A DNA stretch of 64,000 bases, taken from NCBI RefSeq assembly GCF_007570865.1, contig NZ_VLPS01000003.1:558001-622000 (forward strand), in the 5' to 3' direction. The DNA is from Atlantibacter subterraneus (GTDB lineage Bacteria > Pseudomonadota > Gammaproteobacteria > Enterobacterales > Enterobacteriaceae). The notes under the pieces were generated by a model. It searched no databases. It was not told where the DNA came from and saw only the letters and a list, made by a program, of their open reading frames with translations. Within the stretch, counting starts at the first letter, position 1. The number at the start of each line of letters is the position of its first letter. Shown piece after piece: positions 8,747 through 19,484 of the stretch. The position numbers were made by a program, and so were the translations under genes.

Positions 8747-10589
8747 ATTACTGGCGGACGACGAGGTACTGGCGGTTGAGGATCTCACTATCGCGTTCCG
8801 TCAGGAGCAGGGCGTTACCCAGGCGGTCAGCGGGCTGAACTTCTCGCTGCGGCGCGGCGAAACGCTGGCCATTGTCGGCGAATCCGGCTCCGGAAAATCA
8901 GTGACCGCGCTGGCGCTGATGCGCTTAATCGAACAGGCGGGCGGCGAAGTGACCAGTGGCCCGATGCGGCTGCGGCGGCGCAACAGACAGGTGCTGGATC
9001 TCGCTACCGCCAGCCAGGGGCGGATGCGCGAAGTGCGCGGCGCGGATATGGCGATGATTTTCCAGGAGCCGATGACCTCCCTGAATCCGGTGTTTCCGGT
9101 GGGCGAGCAAATCGCCGAATCTATTCGTCTGCACCAGGGCTTGAGCCATAAAAGCGCGCTGGCGGAGGCGAAGCGGATGCTCGATCTGGTGCGTATTCCC
9201 GAAGCCCAGGCGATTTTATCCCGCTATCCGCACCAGCTTTCCGGCGGGATGCGCCAGCGGGTGATGATCGCCATGGCGCTCTCCTGTAAACCGGCGGTGC
9301 TGATTGCCGACGAACCCACCACCGCGCTGGACGTCACTATTCAGGCGCAGATCCTTCAGTTGATCCGCGTGTTGCAGCAGGAAATGTCCATGGGGGTGAT
9401 TTTTATCACTCACGATATGGGCGTGGTGGCGGATTTGGCGGACCGGGTGCTGGTGATGTACCAGGGCAAGGCGGTAGAAACCGCCCCGGTTAACGACATT
9501 TTTAGCCATCCTCAGCACCCTTATACCAAAGCGCTGCTGGCGGCGGTGCCGCGCCTCGGCTCGATGAAAGGCCATGCGCTGCCGCGTAAATTCCCGCTGC
9601 TCAATGACGCCGCCGGGGATGAGAAGCGTCCGGTGCGCGACACGGTGATTACCGATGAAGGCCCGATTTTGCAGGTGCGCGACCTGGTAACGCGCTTTCC
9701 GGTACGCAGCGGCATTCTCAACCGCGTTACCCGGGAAGTACACGCCGTCGAGCACGTCAGTTTTGATCTGTGGCCCGGTGAAACGCTGGCGCTGGTGGGC
9801 GAATCCGGCTGCGGGAAATCCACCATCGGGCGCTCACTGCTGCGGCTGGTGGAAAGCGAGTCCGGCAGCATTACCTTTGAGGGCAAGCGCATTGACCAAC
9901 TGTCCCCGTCGGGAATGCAGCCGGTGCGCCGGGATATCCAGTTTATCTTCCAGGATCCTTACGCCTCCCTCGACCCGCGCCTGACGGTGGGCTATTCGAT
10001 TATGGAGCCGCTGCTGGTGCATGGCTTGATGAAGGGCGAGGCCGCCGAGCAGCGCGTCGCCTGGCTACTGGAGCGCGTCGGGCTGAAGCCTGAACACGCC
10101 TGGCGCTACCCGCACGAGTTTTCCGGCGGTCAGCGCCAGCGGATTTGCATCGCCCGGGCGCTGGCGCTCAATCCGAAAGTGGTGATTGCCGATGAATCGG
10201 TTTCCGCGCTGGATGTGTCGATCCGCGCGCAAATCATCAATCTGCTGCTCGATTTGCAGCGTGAATTCGGCATCGCCTTTTTATTTATTTCCCACGATAT
10301 GGCGGTAGTGGAGCGCATCAGCCACCGCGTGGCGGTGATGTATCTCGGGCAGATTGTCGAGATTGGCCCCCGCCAGGCGGTATTTGAGAACCCGCAGCAC
10401 CCGTATACCCGGAAACTGATGGCTGCCGTCCCGGTGGCCGACCCGGCGCACCGGCGTCGCCAGCCGGTGCTGTTATCCGATGAAATACCCAGTGCCACCC
10501 GCAGGCGCGGCGATAACCCCTTCGTTGCCCCGCTGGTATCGGTCGGGCCTGACCATTTTGTGGCGCGCCATACCGTCGGCAACGCCTGA
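8733..10589 (+). CDS. gsiA: Glutathione ABC importer, fused double ATPase
   Basis: A 618-residue protein made of two ABC ATPase halves. The first has Walker [10 protein letters not shown], signature LSGGMRQR and Walker [14 protein letters not shown]. The second has [17 protein letters not shown] and [12 protein letters not shown]. Each half is followed by the peptide-importer C-terminal motif ([15 protein letters not shown] and [15 protein letters not shown]). It powers glutathione uptake with GsiB, GsiC and GsiD. I chose GTG 8733: CAGGAGG lies 5 bases before it and the alignment to E. coli GsiA begins there. The longer upstream frame is only the shadow of iaaA. The overlap with iaaA suggests translational coupling. 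Confidence 0.95.
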   Translation: MSQNELLADDEVLAVEDLTIAFRQEQGVTQAVSGLNFSLRRGETLAIVGESGSGKSVTALALMRLIEQAGGEVTSGPMRLRRRNRQVLDLATASQGRMREVRGADMAMIFQEPMTSLNPVFPVGEQIAESIRLHQGLSHKSALAEAKRMLDLVRIPEAQAILSRYPHQLSGGMRQRVMIAMALSCKPAVLIADEPTTALDVTIQAQILQLIRVLQQEMSMGVIFITHDMGVVADLADRVLVMYQGKAVETAPVNDIFSHPQHPYTKALLAAVPRLGSMKGHALPRKFPLLNDAAGDEKRPVRDTVITDEGPILQVRDLVTRFPVRSGILNRVTREVHAVEHVSFDLWPGETLALVGESGCGKSTIGRSLLRLVESESGSITFEGKRIDQLSPSGMQPVRRDIQFIFQDPYASLDPRLTVGYSIMEPLLVHGLMKGEAAEQRVAWLLERVGLKPEHAWRYPHEFSGGQRQRICIARALALNPKVVIADESVSALDVSIRAQIINLLLDLQREFGIAFLFISHDMAVVERISHRVAVMYLGQIVEIGPRQAVFENPQHPYTRKLMAAVPVADPAHRRRQPVLLSDEIPSATRRRGDNPFVAPLVSVGPDHFVARHTVGNA

Positions 10590-10627
10590 ATCCAACAATA
10601 AAAATGCAGGGATAATGAGGAAATAAC

Positions 10628-12166
10628 ATGACACAACCTATCACTCGTAAGTTACTGGTCGCGGCCAGCATTAGCGCGGCGCTGTTCGCCGGTTCCGCCT
10701 TCGCGGCAAAGGATGTCACCGTGGCGGTGGCATCGAACTTTACGACGCTCGACCCGTATGACGCCAACGACACCCTGTCCCAGCAGGTCGCCAAATCGTT
10801 TTATCAGGGGCTGTTCGGCCTGGATAAAGAGATGAAAGTGAAAAACGTGCTGGCGGAAAGCTACACGGTTTCCGATGACGGGCTGGTGTACACCGTAAAA
10901 CTGCGCCAGGGGGTAAAATTCCAGGACGGCACCGACTTCAACGCTGCTGCGGTGAAAGTAAACCTCGACCGCGCCAGCAACCCGGATAACAAACTCAAGC
11001 GCTACAACCTGTACAAAAATATCGCCAGCACCGAGGCGGTCGATCCGACTACCGTGAAGATCACCCTGAAGCAGCCGTTCTCGGCGTTTATTAATATCCT
11101 CGCCCATCCGGCGACGGCGATGATCTCCCCGGCGGCGCTGGAGAAATACGGCAAAGAGATCGGCTTTCATCCGGTGGGCACCGGGCCTTACGCGCTGGAA
11201 ACCTGGAACCAGACCGATTTCGTCAAGGTGAAGAAAAACGCCAGCTACTGGGAGCAGGGGCTGCCGAAGCTCGACACCATCACCTGGCGTCCGGTAGTCG
11301 ACAACAACACCCGCGCGGCGATGTTGCAAACCGGCGAGGCGCAGTTCGCCTTCCCGATCCCTTACGAGCAGGCCGCGGTGCTCCAGAAGAACGACAAACT
11401 GGATCTGGTGACTACGCCGTCGATTATGCAGCGCTACATCAGCATGAACGTTACCCAGAAACCGTTCGACAACCCGAAAGTACGTGAAGCCATTAACTAC
11501 GCCATCAACCGCGATGCGCTGGTTAAAGTGGCCTTTGCCGGATTCGCGACGCCGGCTACCGGCGTGGTGCCGCCCGCTATCGCCTTCGCCGAGCCATTTA
11601 AAGCCTGGCCTTACGATCCGGCTAAAGCGCGCGAATTGCTGAAAGAAGCCGGTTATCCGAACGGATTTGAAACCACCCTGTGGTCGTCCCATAACCACAG
11701 CACCGCGCAAAAAGTGCTGCAGTTTACCCAGCAGCAGCTGGCGCAGGTGGGCGTGAAGGTGAAACTCACCGCCATGGACGCCGGGCAGCGCGCGGCGGAA
11801 GTGGAAGGCAAAGGCCAGAAAGAGAGCGGGGTGAGAATGTTCTATACCGGCTGGTCTGCGTCAACCGGCGAGGCCGACTGGGCGCTGTCGCCGCTGTTCG
11901 CTTCCCAGAACTGGCCGCCGACGCTGTTTAATACTGCGTTCTACAGCAATCCGCAGGTGGATAACGATCTCACCGAAGCGCTGAAAACCACCGACAACGC
12001 GCAGAAAGCAAGCCTTTATAAAAACGCCCAGGAAATCATCTGGAAAGAATCCCCGTGGGTACCGCTGGTGGTGGAAAAACTGGTTTCTGCGCACAGCAAA
12101 TCCCTGAGCGGGTTTTACATGATGCCGGACACCGGCTTTAGTTTCGAAGAAGCGGATATTAAATAA
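10628..12166 (+). CDS. gsiB: Glutathione-binding periplasmic protein
   Basis: 512 residues, the same as E. coli GsiB. An N-terminal signal peptide (about residues 1-26, ending AGSAFAA) precedes a family 5 solute-binding fold, with typical blocks such as [19 protein letters not shown] and the region around [20 protein letters not shown]. It captures glutathione in the periplasm and passes it to GsiCD. A ribosome site (GAGGAAATAAC) precedes the ATG. It sits 38 bp after gsiA. Confidence 0.96.
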   Translation: MTQPITRKLLVAASISAALFAGSAFAAKDVTVAVASNFTTLDPYDANDTLSQQVAKSFYQGLFGLDKEMKVKNVLAESYTVSDDGLVYTVKLRQGVKFQDGTDFNAAAVKVNLDRASNPDNKLKRYNLYKNIASTEAVDPTTVKITLKQPFSAFINILAHPATAMISPAALEKYGKEIGFHPVGTGPYALETWNQTDFVKVKKNASYWEQGLPKLDTITWRPVVDNNTRAAMLQTGEAQFAFPIPYEQAAVLQKNDKLDLVTTPSIMQRYISMNVTQKPFDNPKVREAINYAINRDALVKVAFAGFATPATGVVPPAIAFAEPFKAWPYDPAKARELLKEAGYPNGFETTLWSSHNHSTAQKVLQFTQQQLAQVGVKVKLTAMDAGQRAAEVEGKGQKESGVRMFYTGWSASTGEADWALSPLFASQNWPPTLFNTAFYSNPQVDNDLTEALKTTDNAQKASLYKNAQEIIWKESPWVPLVVEKLVSAHSKSLSGFYMMPDTGFSFEEADIK

Positions 12167-12171
12167 CGGCG

Positions 12172-12191
12172 CTCCCCCGGCAACGGGGGAG
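12172..12191 (+). terminator. Stem-loop between gsiB and gsiC
   Basis: A perfect 8 bp stem (ctcccccg / cgggggag, 4-base loop) sits in the 45 bp gap with no U-tract after it. Hairpins at this place, after a binding-protein gene and before permease genes, often protect the upstream mRNA or reduce read-through. A role as a full terminator is unlikely. Confidence 0.55.
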
Positions 12192-12211
12192 ACGCACGCT
12201 AAAGGATCGCG

Positions 12212-13132
12212 ATGTTCAGTTATGTGGTGAAACGCCTGCTGGGACTCATCCCGACGCTGTTTATTGTGGCGGTGCTGGTGTTTTTATTTGTTCACCTGTT
12301 GCCCGGCGATCCGGCGCGGCTGATTGCCGGGCCGGAGGCCGACGCGCAGGTGATTGAAATGGTGCGTAGTCAGTTGGGTCTCGATAAACCCCTGTGGTCG
12401 CAGTTTTTGAGCTACATGGGCAACGTGCTACAGGGCGATTTCGGCACTTCGCTGGTGTCACGCCGCCCGGTATCCGAGGAGATCGCCAGCCGGTTTATGC
12501 CCACGCTGTGGTTAACCATCGCCAGTATGGTCTGGGCGGTGCTGTTCGGCCTGGCAGCGGGTGTGATTGCGGCGGTATGGCGCAACCGCTGGCCGGATCG
12601 GCTGAGTATGACCCTGGCGGTATCCGGCATCTCTTTCCCGGCATTTGCCCTGGGGATGCTGCTGATGCAGGTGTTTTCCGTGGAGCTGGGCTGGTTGCCC
12701 ACCGTGGGTGCGGATAGCTGGCAGCACTACATTCTGCCGTCCATCACCCTGGGCGCGGCGGTGTCGGCAGTGATGGCGCGCTTTACCCGCGCGTCGTTTG
12801 TCGATGTGCTGGGGGAGGATTATATCCGTACCGCCAGGGCCAAAGGCGTTACCGAACGCTGGGTAGTGATGAAACACGCGCTGCGCAACGCCATGATCCC
12901 GGTCGTCACCATGATGGGCTTGCAGTTCGGCTTCCTGCTCGGCGGCTCGATAGTGGTGGAGAAAGTGTTCAACTGGCCGGGGCTGGGGCGCTTGCTGGTG
13001 GATTCGGTGGAAATGCGCGACTACCCGGTGATCCAGGCGGAGGTGCTGCTGTTTTCGCTGGAATTTATTCTTATCAACTTAGTGGTGGACGTGCTCTACG
13101 CCGCCATTAACCCGGCTATCAGGTACAAGTAA
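12212..13132 (+). CDS. gsiC: Glutathione ABC importer permease GsiC
   Basis: A 306-residue inner-membrane permease of the DppB/OppB type with about six membrane segments. The N terminus ([20 protein letters not shown]) is the usual first segment. The EAA loop that contacts the ATPase is seen as [16 protein letters not shown] followed by [11 protein letters not shown]. It pairs with GsiD to form the channel. 2 bp separate it from gsiD. Confidence 0.95.
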   Translation: MFSYVVKRLLGLIPTLFIVAVLVFLFVHLLPGDPARLIAGPEADAQVIEMVRSQLGLDKPLWSQFLSYMGNVLQGDFGTSLVSRRPVSEEIASRFMPTLWLTIASMVWAVLFGLAAGVIAAVWRNRWPDRLSMTLAVSGISFPAFALGMLLMQVFSVELGWLPTVGADSWQHYILPSITLGAAVSAVMARFTRASFVDVLGEDYIRTARAKGVTERWVVMKHALRNAMIPVVTMMGLQFGFLLGGSIVVEKVFNWPGLGRLLVDSVEMRDYPVIQAEVLLFSLEFILINLVVDVLYAAINPAIRYK

Positions 13133-13134
13133 GG

Positions 13135-14046
13135 ATGCGACTTTTTAACTGGCGCCGACAGGCGGTACTCAACGCGATGCCAACCCTGCATCCTCATCAG
13201 GTGCGAACCCCGTGGTCGGAATTCTGGCGTCGGCTGAAGCGCCAGCCGGTGGCGATGATCGCTGGCGGCTTTGTGCTGTTGCTGATCCTGCTGGCGGTGG
13301 CGGCCCCCTGGCTGGCCCCGTTTGATGCGGAAAACTATTTCGATTACGACCGGCTTAACGACGGCCCGTCGCTGATGCACTGGTTCGGCGTGGACTCTCT
13401 GGGGCGCGATATTTTCAGCCGCGTACTGGTGGGATCGCGCATTTCGCTGGCCGCCGGGGTGCTGGCGGTGCTGGTAGGCGCGGCCATCGGCACGGTGTTC
13501 GGGCTGCTGGCGGGGTATTACGAAGGCTGGTGGGATCGCATCATCATGCGCATCTGCGATGTGCTGTTCGCGTTTCCGGGCATTTTGCTGGCGATTGCCG
13601 TGGTGGCAGTGATGGGCAGCGGGATGACTAACGTGATTATCGCGGTGGCGATTTTCAGCATCCCGGCGTTTGCCCGCCTGGTGCGTGGCAATACGTTGGT
13701 ACTCAAACACCAGACCTTTATCGAATCGGCGCGCAGCATTGGGGCATCGGATTTCACCATCCTGTTCCGCCATATTCTGCCGGGCACGGTATCGTCGATT
13801 GTGGTCTATTTCACCATGCGTATCGGCACCTCGATTATTTCTGCCGCCAGTCTGTCTTTCCTCGGTTTAGGGGCGCAGCCGCCAACGCCGGAGTGGGGGG
13901 CGATGCTCAACGAGGCGCGCGCGGATATGGTGATAGCCCCGCACGTGGCGCTGTTCCCAAGCCTGGCGATTTTCCTGACGGTGCTGGCGTTTAATTTATT
14001 AGGCGACGGCCTGCGCGACGCGCTGGACCCGAAAATAAAAGGATAA
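13135..14046 (+). CDS. gsiD: Glutathione ABC importer permease GsiD
   Basis: A 303-residue DppC/OppC-type permease. It has the N-terminal cytoplasmic segment with [19 protein letters not shown], the periplasmic block [19 protein letters not shown] and the EAA loop [23 protein letters not shown] (written here only to locate it). The C terminus ([18 protein letters not shown]-like) is standard for the family. Last gene of iaaA-gsiABCD, closed by the terminator that follows. K-12 has two diguanylate-signalling genes (yliE, yliF) after gsiD that are absent here. Confidence 0.95.
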   Translation: MRLFNWRRQAVLNAMPTLHPHQVRTPWSEFWRRLKRQPVAMIAGGFVLLLILLAVAAPWLAPFDAENYFDYDRLNDGPSLMHWFGVDSLGRDIFSRVLVGSRISLAAGVLAVLVGAAIGTVFGLLAGYYEGWWDRIIMRICDVLFAFPGILLAIAVVAVMGSGMTNVIIAVAIFSIPAFARLVRGNTLVLKHQTFIESARSIGASDFTILFRHILPGTVSSIVVYFTMRIGTSIISAASLSFLGLGAQPPTPEWGAMLNEARADMVIAPHVALFPSLAIFLTVLAFNLLGDGLRDALDPKIKG

Positions 14047-14047
14047 A

Positions 14048-14072
14048 AAAAGGCTGCCGCTGGCAGCCTTTT
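14048..14072. terminator. Bidirectional terminator, gsiD / rimO
   Basis: Stem ggctgcc / ggcagcc with a 3-base loop, flanked by an A-tract on the left and a T-tract on the right. It ends the gsi operon on the plus strand and rimO on the minus strand. Confidence 0.85.
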
Positions 14073-14087
14073 ACACAGCAAGCGCGC

Positions 14088-15413
14088 TTAAACGCGGCTG
14101 CCCCACAGATCGTATTCGTCGGCGTTTTCCACTTTGACGCGGATAATGTCGCCCGGCTTAACGCCGGTTTCGCCGTTCAGGTAGACCGCGCCGTCGATTT
14201 CCGGGGCGTCCGCCATGCTGCGGCCAATCGCGCCTTCTTCGTCCACCTCATCGATGATGACCATGATTTCACGGCCCACTTTTTCCTGCAGGCGTTCGGC
14301 GGAAATCTGCTGCTGGAGCTGCATAAAGCGGTTCCAGCGATCTTCTTTTACCTCTTCCGGGATTTGCTCCGGCAGTTCGTTAGCGCCAGCGCCTTCAACC
14401 GGGCTGTATTTAAAGCAGCCCACGCGGTCCAGACGGGCCTCTTTCAGGAAGTCGAGCAGCATCTGGAAATCTTCTTCGGTTTCGCCTGGGAAGCCGACGA
14501 TAAAGGTCGAGCGCAGGGTCAGTTCCGGGCAAATCTCGCGCCACTGCTTGATGCGTTGTAGCTGGCGATCCACCGAACCTGGGCGCTTCATCAGCTTCAG
14601 GATGCGCGGGCTGGCGTGCTGTAACGGGATGTCCAGATAGGGCAGCACTTTGCCTTCGGCCATCAGCGGGATCACATCGTCGACGTGCGGGTACGGGTAC
14701 ACGTAATGCAGACGCGTCCAGATACCCAGTTTCGCCAGCTGTTCACACAGGCCCACCATGCTGGTTTTTACCGGCTCGCCGTTATGAAAGCCCATACGGT
14801 GTTTTACATCGACGCCGTAAGCGGAGGTATCCTGGGAGATCACCAGAATCTCTTTCACACCCGCGTCGGCCAGGCGTTTGGCTTCAGACAGCACCTCGCC
14901 AATCGGGCGGCTGACCAGATCGCCGCGCATCGACGGGATAATGCAGAAGGTGCAGCGGTGGTTGCAGCCTTCGGAAATTTTCAGGTACGCGTAGTGGCGC
15001 GGAGTTAGCTTGACGCCCTGTTCAGGCACCAGGCTTAAAAACGGGTTGTGCTTCGGCTTCGGCACATAGTGATGCACATGTTCCAGCACCTGCTCGTAGC
15101 TGTGCGGCCCGGTGATTTCCAGCACCTTCGGATGCACTTCGCGGATTTGATCTTCTTTCGCGCCAAGGCAGCCGGTCACAATCACCTTGCCGTTCTCGTT
15201 TAACGCTTCGCCAATGGCTTCCAGCGACTCCTGCACCGCGCTGTCGATAAAGCCGCAGGTATTGACGATCACCATATCGGCGTTATCGTAACTCGGCACC
15301 ACGTCATACCCTTCGGTACGCAGTTCAGTCAGGATGCGTTCAGAGTCCACCAGGTTTTTCGGGCAGCCCAGGGAGACGAAGCCGATTTTCGGCTGGTGTG
15401 ATACATTGCTCAT
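14088..15413 (-). CDS. rimO: Ribosomal protein uS12 methylthiotransferase
   Basis: 441 residues. RimO is a radical-SAM enzyme that adds a methylthio group to the conserved aspartate of ribosomal protein S12. The N-terminal UPF0004 domain supplies cysteines for one iron-sulfur cluster (LGCPKN, NTCGF, TGCLG). The radical-SAM CxxxCxxC is [10 protein letters not shown] at about residue 150, and the C-terminal TRAM domain covers about 375-441. Length and order match E. coli. Transcribed alone. Confidence 0.97.
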   Translation of the reverse strand: MSNVSHQPKIGFVSLGCPKNLVDSERILTELRTEGYDVVPSYDNADMVIVNTCGFIDSAVQESLEAIGEALNENGKVIVTGCLGAKEDQIREVHPKVLEITGPHSYEQVLEHVHHYVPKPKHNPFLSLVPEQGVKLTPRHYAYLKISEGCNHRCTFCIIPSMRGDLVSRPIGEVLSEAKRLADAGVKEILVISQDTSAYGVDVKHRMGFHNGEPVKTSMVGLCEQLAKLGIWTRLHYVYPYPHVDDVIPLMAEGKVLPYLDIPLQHASPRILKLMKRPGSVDRQLQRIKQWREICPELTLRSTFIVGFPGETEEDFQMLLDFLKEARLDRVGCFKYSPVEGAGANELPEQIPEEVKEDRWNRFMQLQQQISAERLQEKVGREIMVIIDEVDEEGAIGRSMADAPEIDGAVYLNGETGVKPGDIIRVKVENADEYDLWGSRV

Positions 15414-15607
15414 AAGGTCAAAAAATAGTCAGTTATCGAATGGTCAGGGCAAGGATTGTACGGATTTCCTCGGGGAATTTATACACATCTGTGCGTAAAT
15501 TACGTCGCCATTAAGTAATACTAATCCCGGCTTTGCGTTTCACTAATGGGTTAACAGGGATTAACAGGATACTTTGTATTCAGTCACTCACTGTTACGAG
15601 GTATTCA

Positions 15608-15808
15608 ATGAAAGATTTAGATTTGCTGGCGAAATTAGAAATGGCGAAAACGCTCCATAATCATGGCGTTGATTTGATTCAGATTGCCACCGCTACCGGG
15701 CTAACCCGACCGGAATTAATCGCTGCGCTTAAGATTATTTTCCGGGATGAAATTGATAATCACCGTAAGCGGGTTTCTCGTACCGGATCGGCTGCCAGTC
15801 TGATTTAG
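15608..15808 (+). CDS. Small uncharacterised protein with a helix-turn-helix-like middle
   Basis: I do not recognise this 66-residue protein. The ATG at 15608 has GAGG at the right distance and begins MKDLDLLAKLEMAKTL; an in-frame start at 15533 lacks a ribosome site. Residues about 12-42 (HNHGVDLIQIATATGLTRPE) read as a possible helix-turn-helix, and the tail is basic. Upstream is a direct repeat of ttaacagg (15551-15558 and 15561-15568) one helical turn apart. Its stop overlaps the stop of the convergent LysR gene by 4 bp. K-12 has no counterpart between rimO and bssR. A DNA-binding or regulatory role is only a guess. Confidence 0.6.
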   Translation: MKDLDLLAKLEMAKTLHNHGVDLIQIATATGLTRPELIAALKIIFRDEIDNHRKRVSRTGSAASLI

Positions 15809-16713
15809 TTTTTAATCGCTGTTAATAACCACTGGAGCGTTTTGTTAGTTTCTTTACGGGAGGATGAAAAGATACTGAATTGCGGTAATGAAAAGGGCGT
15901 TTCCAGTTTTTTTAGCTGATACATTTCTCGATAGGTTGAAAATAATTTTTCCGGAATAATTCCCAGGCAATTGGTTTTAGAAACGATTAACAGTAGAGAG
16001 GAGAATGAGGTGGTCAAGAGACACCGTTCGCTCGATCTGAATTTTTTATCAACAATACTCCGGTGATAAATGATTTTTTCGTTTTTCGTGTTGTAGCCGA
16101 TTAGGTTAGCATCTTTAAATAATGCCTCAGTAATGGTATCGCCATAAATTTCATTATGTTGTGAAACAATCAGCACCAGTTTCATCTCTTCAACTTTCTG
16201 GCAGATGATATTACTGTTCGCAACCGAAAACGTGGAAAATACGACGTCAGCCTGGCGCAGGTTTAACAGTTCCGTGATGCTATGTTCATTCAAATCTGCG
16301 GTGCGATGCAGCAGGCTGATGTCGGATTGCGATGTAATGATTTTTTCTGTTAAGTCGGGGATGACCAGCGGTGATATATAGGGTTCAGTATACAGAGTTA
16401 ATCTTTTCTTTTTTACCAGCGCCGACAGAGGAAGTAAACTGGAAAGCGTATCTAAAACGGGGAGGATATTATCGTAAAGTTCATCCGCGTATACGGTGGG
16501 TAAAAGAGCATTCCCGCTGCGAACAAATAAATTATCGTCCATGAGCTCACGTAATTTTTTCAGTGACTGACTCACGGCGGAAGCGGAAATGTCCAGCATA
16601 TCTGCAACCTTGCTAATGCTGCCCATACTGTAAATTAAACAGAAAATGGCCAGCAGGTTCAGGTCTATTTTTGTTAACGCGCAGGTTTTTTCTGAAACTG
16701 AATTGATGGACAT
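15805..16713 (-). CDS. LysR-family transcriptional regulator, AT-rich
   Basis: 302 residues from the ATG at 16713, which has GAGG five bases before it; the longer frame from 16893 has no such site. The winged helix-turn-helix is at about residues 14-75 (LNLLAIFCLIYSMGSISKVA, then ISASAVSQSLKKLRELM). A co-inducer-binding domain follows. The style resembles the LeuO/YbdO/YbeF group of LysR proteins. The gene is clearly more AT-rich than its neighbours and is absent at this place in K-12, which suggests gain by transfer. The 290 bp between it and bssR (16714-17003) holds no gene I can support. Targets unknown. Confidence 0.85.
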   Translation of the reverse strand: MSINSVSEKTCALTKIDLNLLAIFCLIYSMGSISKVADMLDISASAVSQSLKKLRELMDDNLFVRSGNALLPTVYADELYDNILPVLDTLSSLLPLSALVKKKRLTLYTEPYISPLVIPDLTEKIITSQSDISLLHRTADLNEHSITELLNLRQADVVFSTFSVANSNIICQKVEEMKLVLIVSQHNEIYGDTITEALFKDANLIGYNTKNEKIIYHRSIVDKKFRSSERCLLTTSFSSLLLIVSKTNCLGIIPEKLFSTYREMYQLKKLETPFSLPQFSIFSSSRKETNKTLQWLLTAIKN

Positions 16714-17003
16714 AGATCCCTCAGAATCAACTTTACTATACCGCCTGGCCTGTTTTTCAACATAGCAGAGAAAACCGTTCCCGGCGGCATGGGCAACTAA
16801 AACAGTTATCTTGCTTAAATAACTGACAGTTTCATCCATTCCTGGTATTGACCTGGGGTGCCTCCCTCTGCCGCTTCGCTGCCGTTGTGTCAATGTAAAT
16901 AATGTTAATGTGTGATGGAAGATTGATTTAAAACATGTGAACGCTCAGAAATTAGCCATACTCTGTCTGTGCATGTTAGATGTCGCACAGGGAGGATACC
17001 GTT

Positions 17004-17387
17004 ATGTCCGTTGCCAGACTCAAACACGATCTCTACCAGAAGCTGATCGTGGCCAGAAATGCACTTTCTGCGTACCTGAAGTTGAGAAAAGCGAAGGGAT
17101 ATATGTCGGTGGCTGAGAGCAATCATCTGCGCGATAGTTTGTTTGATTTATGCGCCTTCTGGCGGGAAAAACACCCGCGTTTGAAACTGGCGCTACGCGA
17201 AGATGAGCTGGCGGCATTGCACCGCGGGCTGGATGCGATATCCAGCGCGGCGGTGTGTTTAATGACCGGCAGCCACGATTGCCCGCTCTATATTACGGTG
17301 GATGCCGATAAGCTGGAGCGCGCCATTGCCACATTGAACCTGAGCATTCGTCAACTCACTCACCATCAGGCTCCCGCAGAGGCCTGA
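17004..17387 (+). CDS. bssR: Biofilm regulator BssR
   Basis: 127 residues from the ATG at 17004, the E. coli length, with GGGAGG just upstream; the in-frame ATG at 16980 lacks a ribosome site. BssR is a small cytoplasmic protein that influences biofilm formation and indole/AI-2 uptake in E. coli by an unknown mechanism. Conserved blocks are YLKLRKAKGYMSVAESNHLR and AAVCLMTGSHDCP. A strong terminator follows. Confidence 0.92.
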   Translation: MSVARLKHDLYQKLIVARNALSAYLKLRKAKGYMSVAESNHLRDSLFDLCAFWREKHPRLKLALREDELAALHRGLDAISSAAVCLMTGSHDCPLYITVDADKLERAIATLNLSIRQLTHHQAPAEA

Positions 17388-17390
17388 ACC

Positions 17391-17411
17391 CGGGGGAGCT
17401 TAGCTCCCCCG
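17391..17411 (+). terminator. Terminator after bssR
   Basis: Perfect 9 bp stem (cgggggagc / gctcccccg) with a 3-base loop, followed by atttgtt. Confidence 0.75.
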
Positions 17412-17488
17412 ATTTGTTAAAGGTTTTGTAAAATTCCCGTCATCCGCCGGCGCGCTGGCTAACCTTATCGAAAACTGAGGAGAGAGCC

Positions 17489-18598
17489 ATGAAACCGCGC
17501 GTGTCCCTTGTTGCCGCTCTGTTATTCGTCAGCGTTTCCGTCCAGGCGCAGGACGTCAATGTCGAGGTCCTGCAAAGCAAGCTTGACCACCCCTGGTCGC
17601 TGGCGTTTTTGCCGGACAACCAGGGCATGTTAATCACGCTGCGCGACGGCCAGCTTAAGCGCTGGCAGCCTGGGGAAGGTCTCTCTGACCCCATCGTCGG
17701 CGTGCCGGATGTCTGGGCCGAAGGGCAGGGCGGGCTGCTGGACGTGGTGCTGGCACCCGATTTCGCCCAAAGCCGCCGGGTGTGGCTGAGCTATTCTGAA
17801 GTGGGCAACGACGGCAAGGCGGGCACTGCCGTGGGCTATGGTCGCCTGAGCGATGACGTCAAACGGCTGGAAAATTTCACCGTGGTGTTCCGCCAGCATC
17901 CGAAGCTCTCTACCGGCAACCACTTCGGCGGGCGTATGGTGTTTGACGGCAAAGGCTATCTGTATATCGCGACAGGCGAGAACAACCGGCGGCCCACCGC
18001 GCAGGATCTGGATAAGCATCAGGGTAAACTGATCCGTCTGACCGATCAGGGCAAGGTGCCGGACGATAACCCGTTTGTAAATCAACCGGGCGCGAAACCG
18101 GAAATCTGGGCTTACGGCATCCGTAACCCGCAGGGGCTGGCGATGAACCCGTGGAGCAACGCGCTGTGGCTTAACGAACACGGCCCGCGCGGCGGCGATG
18201 AGATTAATATTCCCGAGCGCGGCAAAAACTACGGCTGGCCTCTTGCTACCTGGGGCATCAACTACAGCGGGTTAAAGATCCCCGAAGCCAAAGGCGGCAA
18301 AGTAGCGGGCACCGAGCAGCCGATTTTCTGGTGGGAGCACTCTCCGGCGCTCAGCGGTATGGCGTTCTATAACGCTGACACCTTCCCGCAGTGGAAAAAC
18401 AAACTGTTTATTGGCGCGCTGAAAGATAAAAACCTGATCGAAATGACCGTTAACGGCAACAGCGTGAAAGAGGATGGGCGCTTGCTGGACTCGCGTAAAC
18501 AGCGTATCCGTGATGTACGCGTCGGGCCGGATGGCTATCTGTACGTGCTGACCGACGAATCCGACGGCCAGCTGTTAAAGGTCTCGCCGAAAAGTTAA
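17489..18598 (+). CDS. yliI: PQQ-dependent aldose sugar dehydrogenase YliI (Asd)
   Basis: 369 residues with a signal peptide (about 1-21, ending SVQAQ), so periplasmic. It has the soluble glucose-dehydrogenase beta-propeller fold. Family blocks include HPWSLAFLPD near the N terminus, NHFGGRMVFDGKGYLYIATGE, the active-site region IWAYGIRNPQGLAMNP with NEHGPRGGDEIN, and the terminal GPDGYLYVLTDESDGQL. It oxidises aldose sugars with PQQ supplied from outside if the host makes none. The ribosome site GAGGAGAG fixes the start. Its stop abuts convergent gstB. Confidence 0.93.
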   Translation: MKPRVSLVAALLFVSVSVQAQDVNVEVLQSKLDHPWSLAFLPDNQGMLITLRDGQLKRWQPGEGLSDPIVGVPDVWAEGQGGLLDVVLAPDFAQSRRVWLSYSEVGNDGKAGTAVGYGRLSDDVKRLENFTVVFRQHPKLSTGNHFGGRMVFDGKGYLYIATGENNRRPTAQDLDKHQGKLIRLTDQGKVPDDNPFVNQPGAKPEIWAYGIRNPQGLAMNPWSNALWLNEHGPRGGDEINIPERGKNYGWPLATWGINYSGLKIPEAKGGKVAGTEQPIFWWEHSPALSGMAFYNADTFPQWKNKLFIGALKDKNLIEMTVNGNSVKEDGRLLDSRKQRIRDVRVGPDGYLYVLTDESDGQLLKVSPKS

Positions 18599-19225
18599 TC
18601 AGCTTACCGGGATCATCACAACTTTACGGTACGCCGGGCGCTCGCTGAGCTGCTGATACCAGCGCTGCAAGTTAGGGCGCGGCGTTAATTGAATATCAAT
18701 ATTCCACAGGTTGTAGACATAGGGCGCAACGGCGATATCCCCCGGTCCGAACTGATCCCCGGACAGCCACTGCAGGTGGGCCAGCTCGGCGTCCAGCATC
18801 CCTAACAGCTTATCGCACTGGGCAACGGCCTCGTCAATTTGCGCCATGTTGCGCTGCTCCGGCGGGGTTCTCACCAGGCCAAACAGCACCACGCGGTGCG
18901 CGGGCGGTAACGTCGATGCCGCCCAGTCCATCCACTTTTCACCCTGGGCGCGTACCGCAGGCGAATCAAACCAGATGCGGTTTTGCCCGTACTGCGCGGC
19001 AAGGTAGCGCACGATGGTGTTGGATTCCCACAGGGTAATGCCGGTTTCGTCGTCACGCAGGCAGGGGATCAGCCCGTTAGGGTTCATCGCCAGATATTCC
19101 GGCTCGTTATTCAGGCCAAATTTCCCGCCAGCGGGAATAACCTCAAAGGGAAGCTCCAGTTCTTCAAGACACCACAGGACCTTTTTTACATTGGTGGAAT
19201 TATCTCTGCCCCAAACGGTAATCAT
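18599..19225 (-). CDS. gstB: Glutathione S-transferase GstB
   Basis: 208 residues from the ATG at 19225, which has TAAGGAG before it and matches the E. coli length; 13 extra upstream residues in the open frame are unlikely. The N-terminal thioredoxin-like domain has [14 protein letters not shown] (glutathione site), [10 protein letters not shown] and [12 protein letters not shown]. The alpha-helical domain ends [19 protein letters not shown]. GstB conjugates glutathione to electrophiles such as bromoacetate. Cytoplasmic, transcribed alone. Confidence 0.93.
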   Translation of the reverse strand: MITVWGRDNSTNVKKVLWCLEELELPFEVIPAGGKFGLNNEPEYLAMNPNGLIPCLRDDETGITLWESNTIVRYLAAQYGQNRIWFDSPAVRAQGEKWMDWAASTLPPAHRVVLFGLVRTPPEQRNMAQIDEAVAQCDKLLGMLDAELAHLQWLSGDQFGPGDIAVAPYVYNLWNIDIQLTPRPNLQRWYQQLSERPAYRKVVMIPVS

Positions 19226-19484
19226 GGTTCGCTCCTTATTCGTGTAATAAAGTGGCTCCATCATACGCTGCTAATAAGTTGCCGGACATGTTATTGCGTT
19301 AACCGGTGTTCAATAACGCGTAAAAATATGGCGTTAAAACTGACCGGGCCACGGCAAATCGCATAAACTTTAAAAACTTTACCAACACAGTGTTTCTTTA
19401 CGTGGATGAGTGCGGGACACTCACCGCTCATTGCGATGCATTTGATTTAACTTGTTTTGTTGAAAGGATATTCGGGTGGTACCT

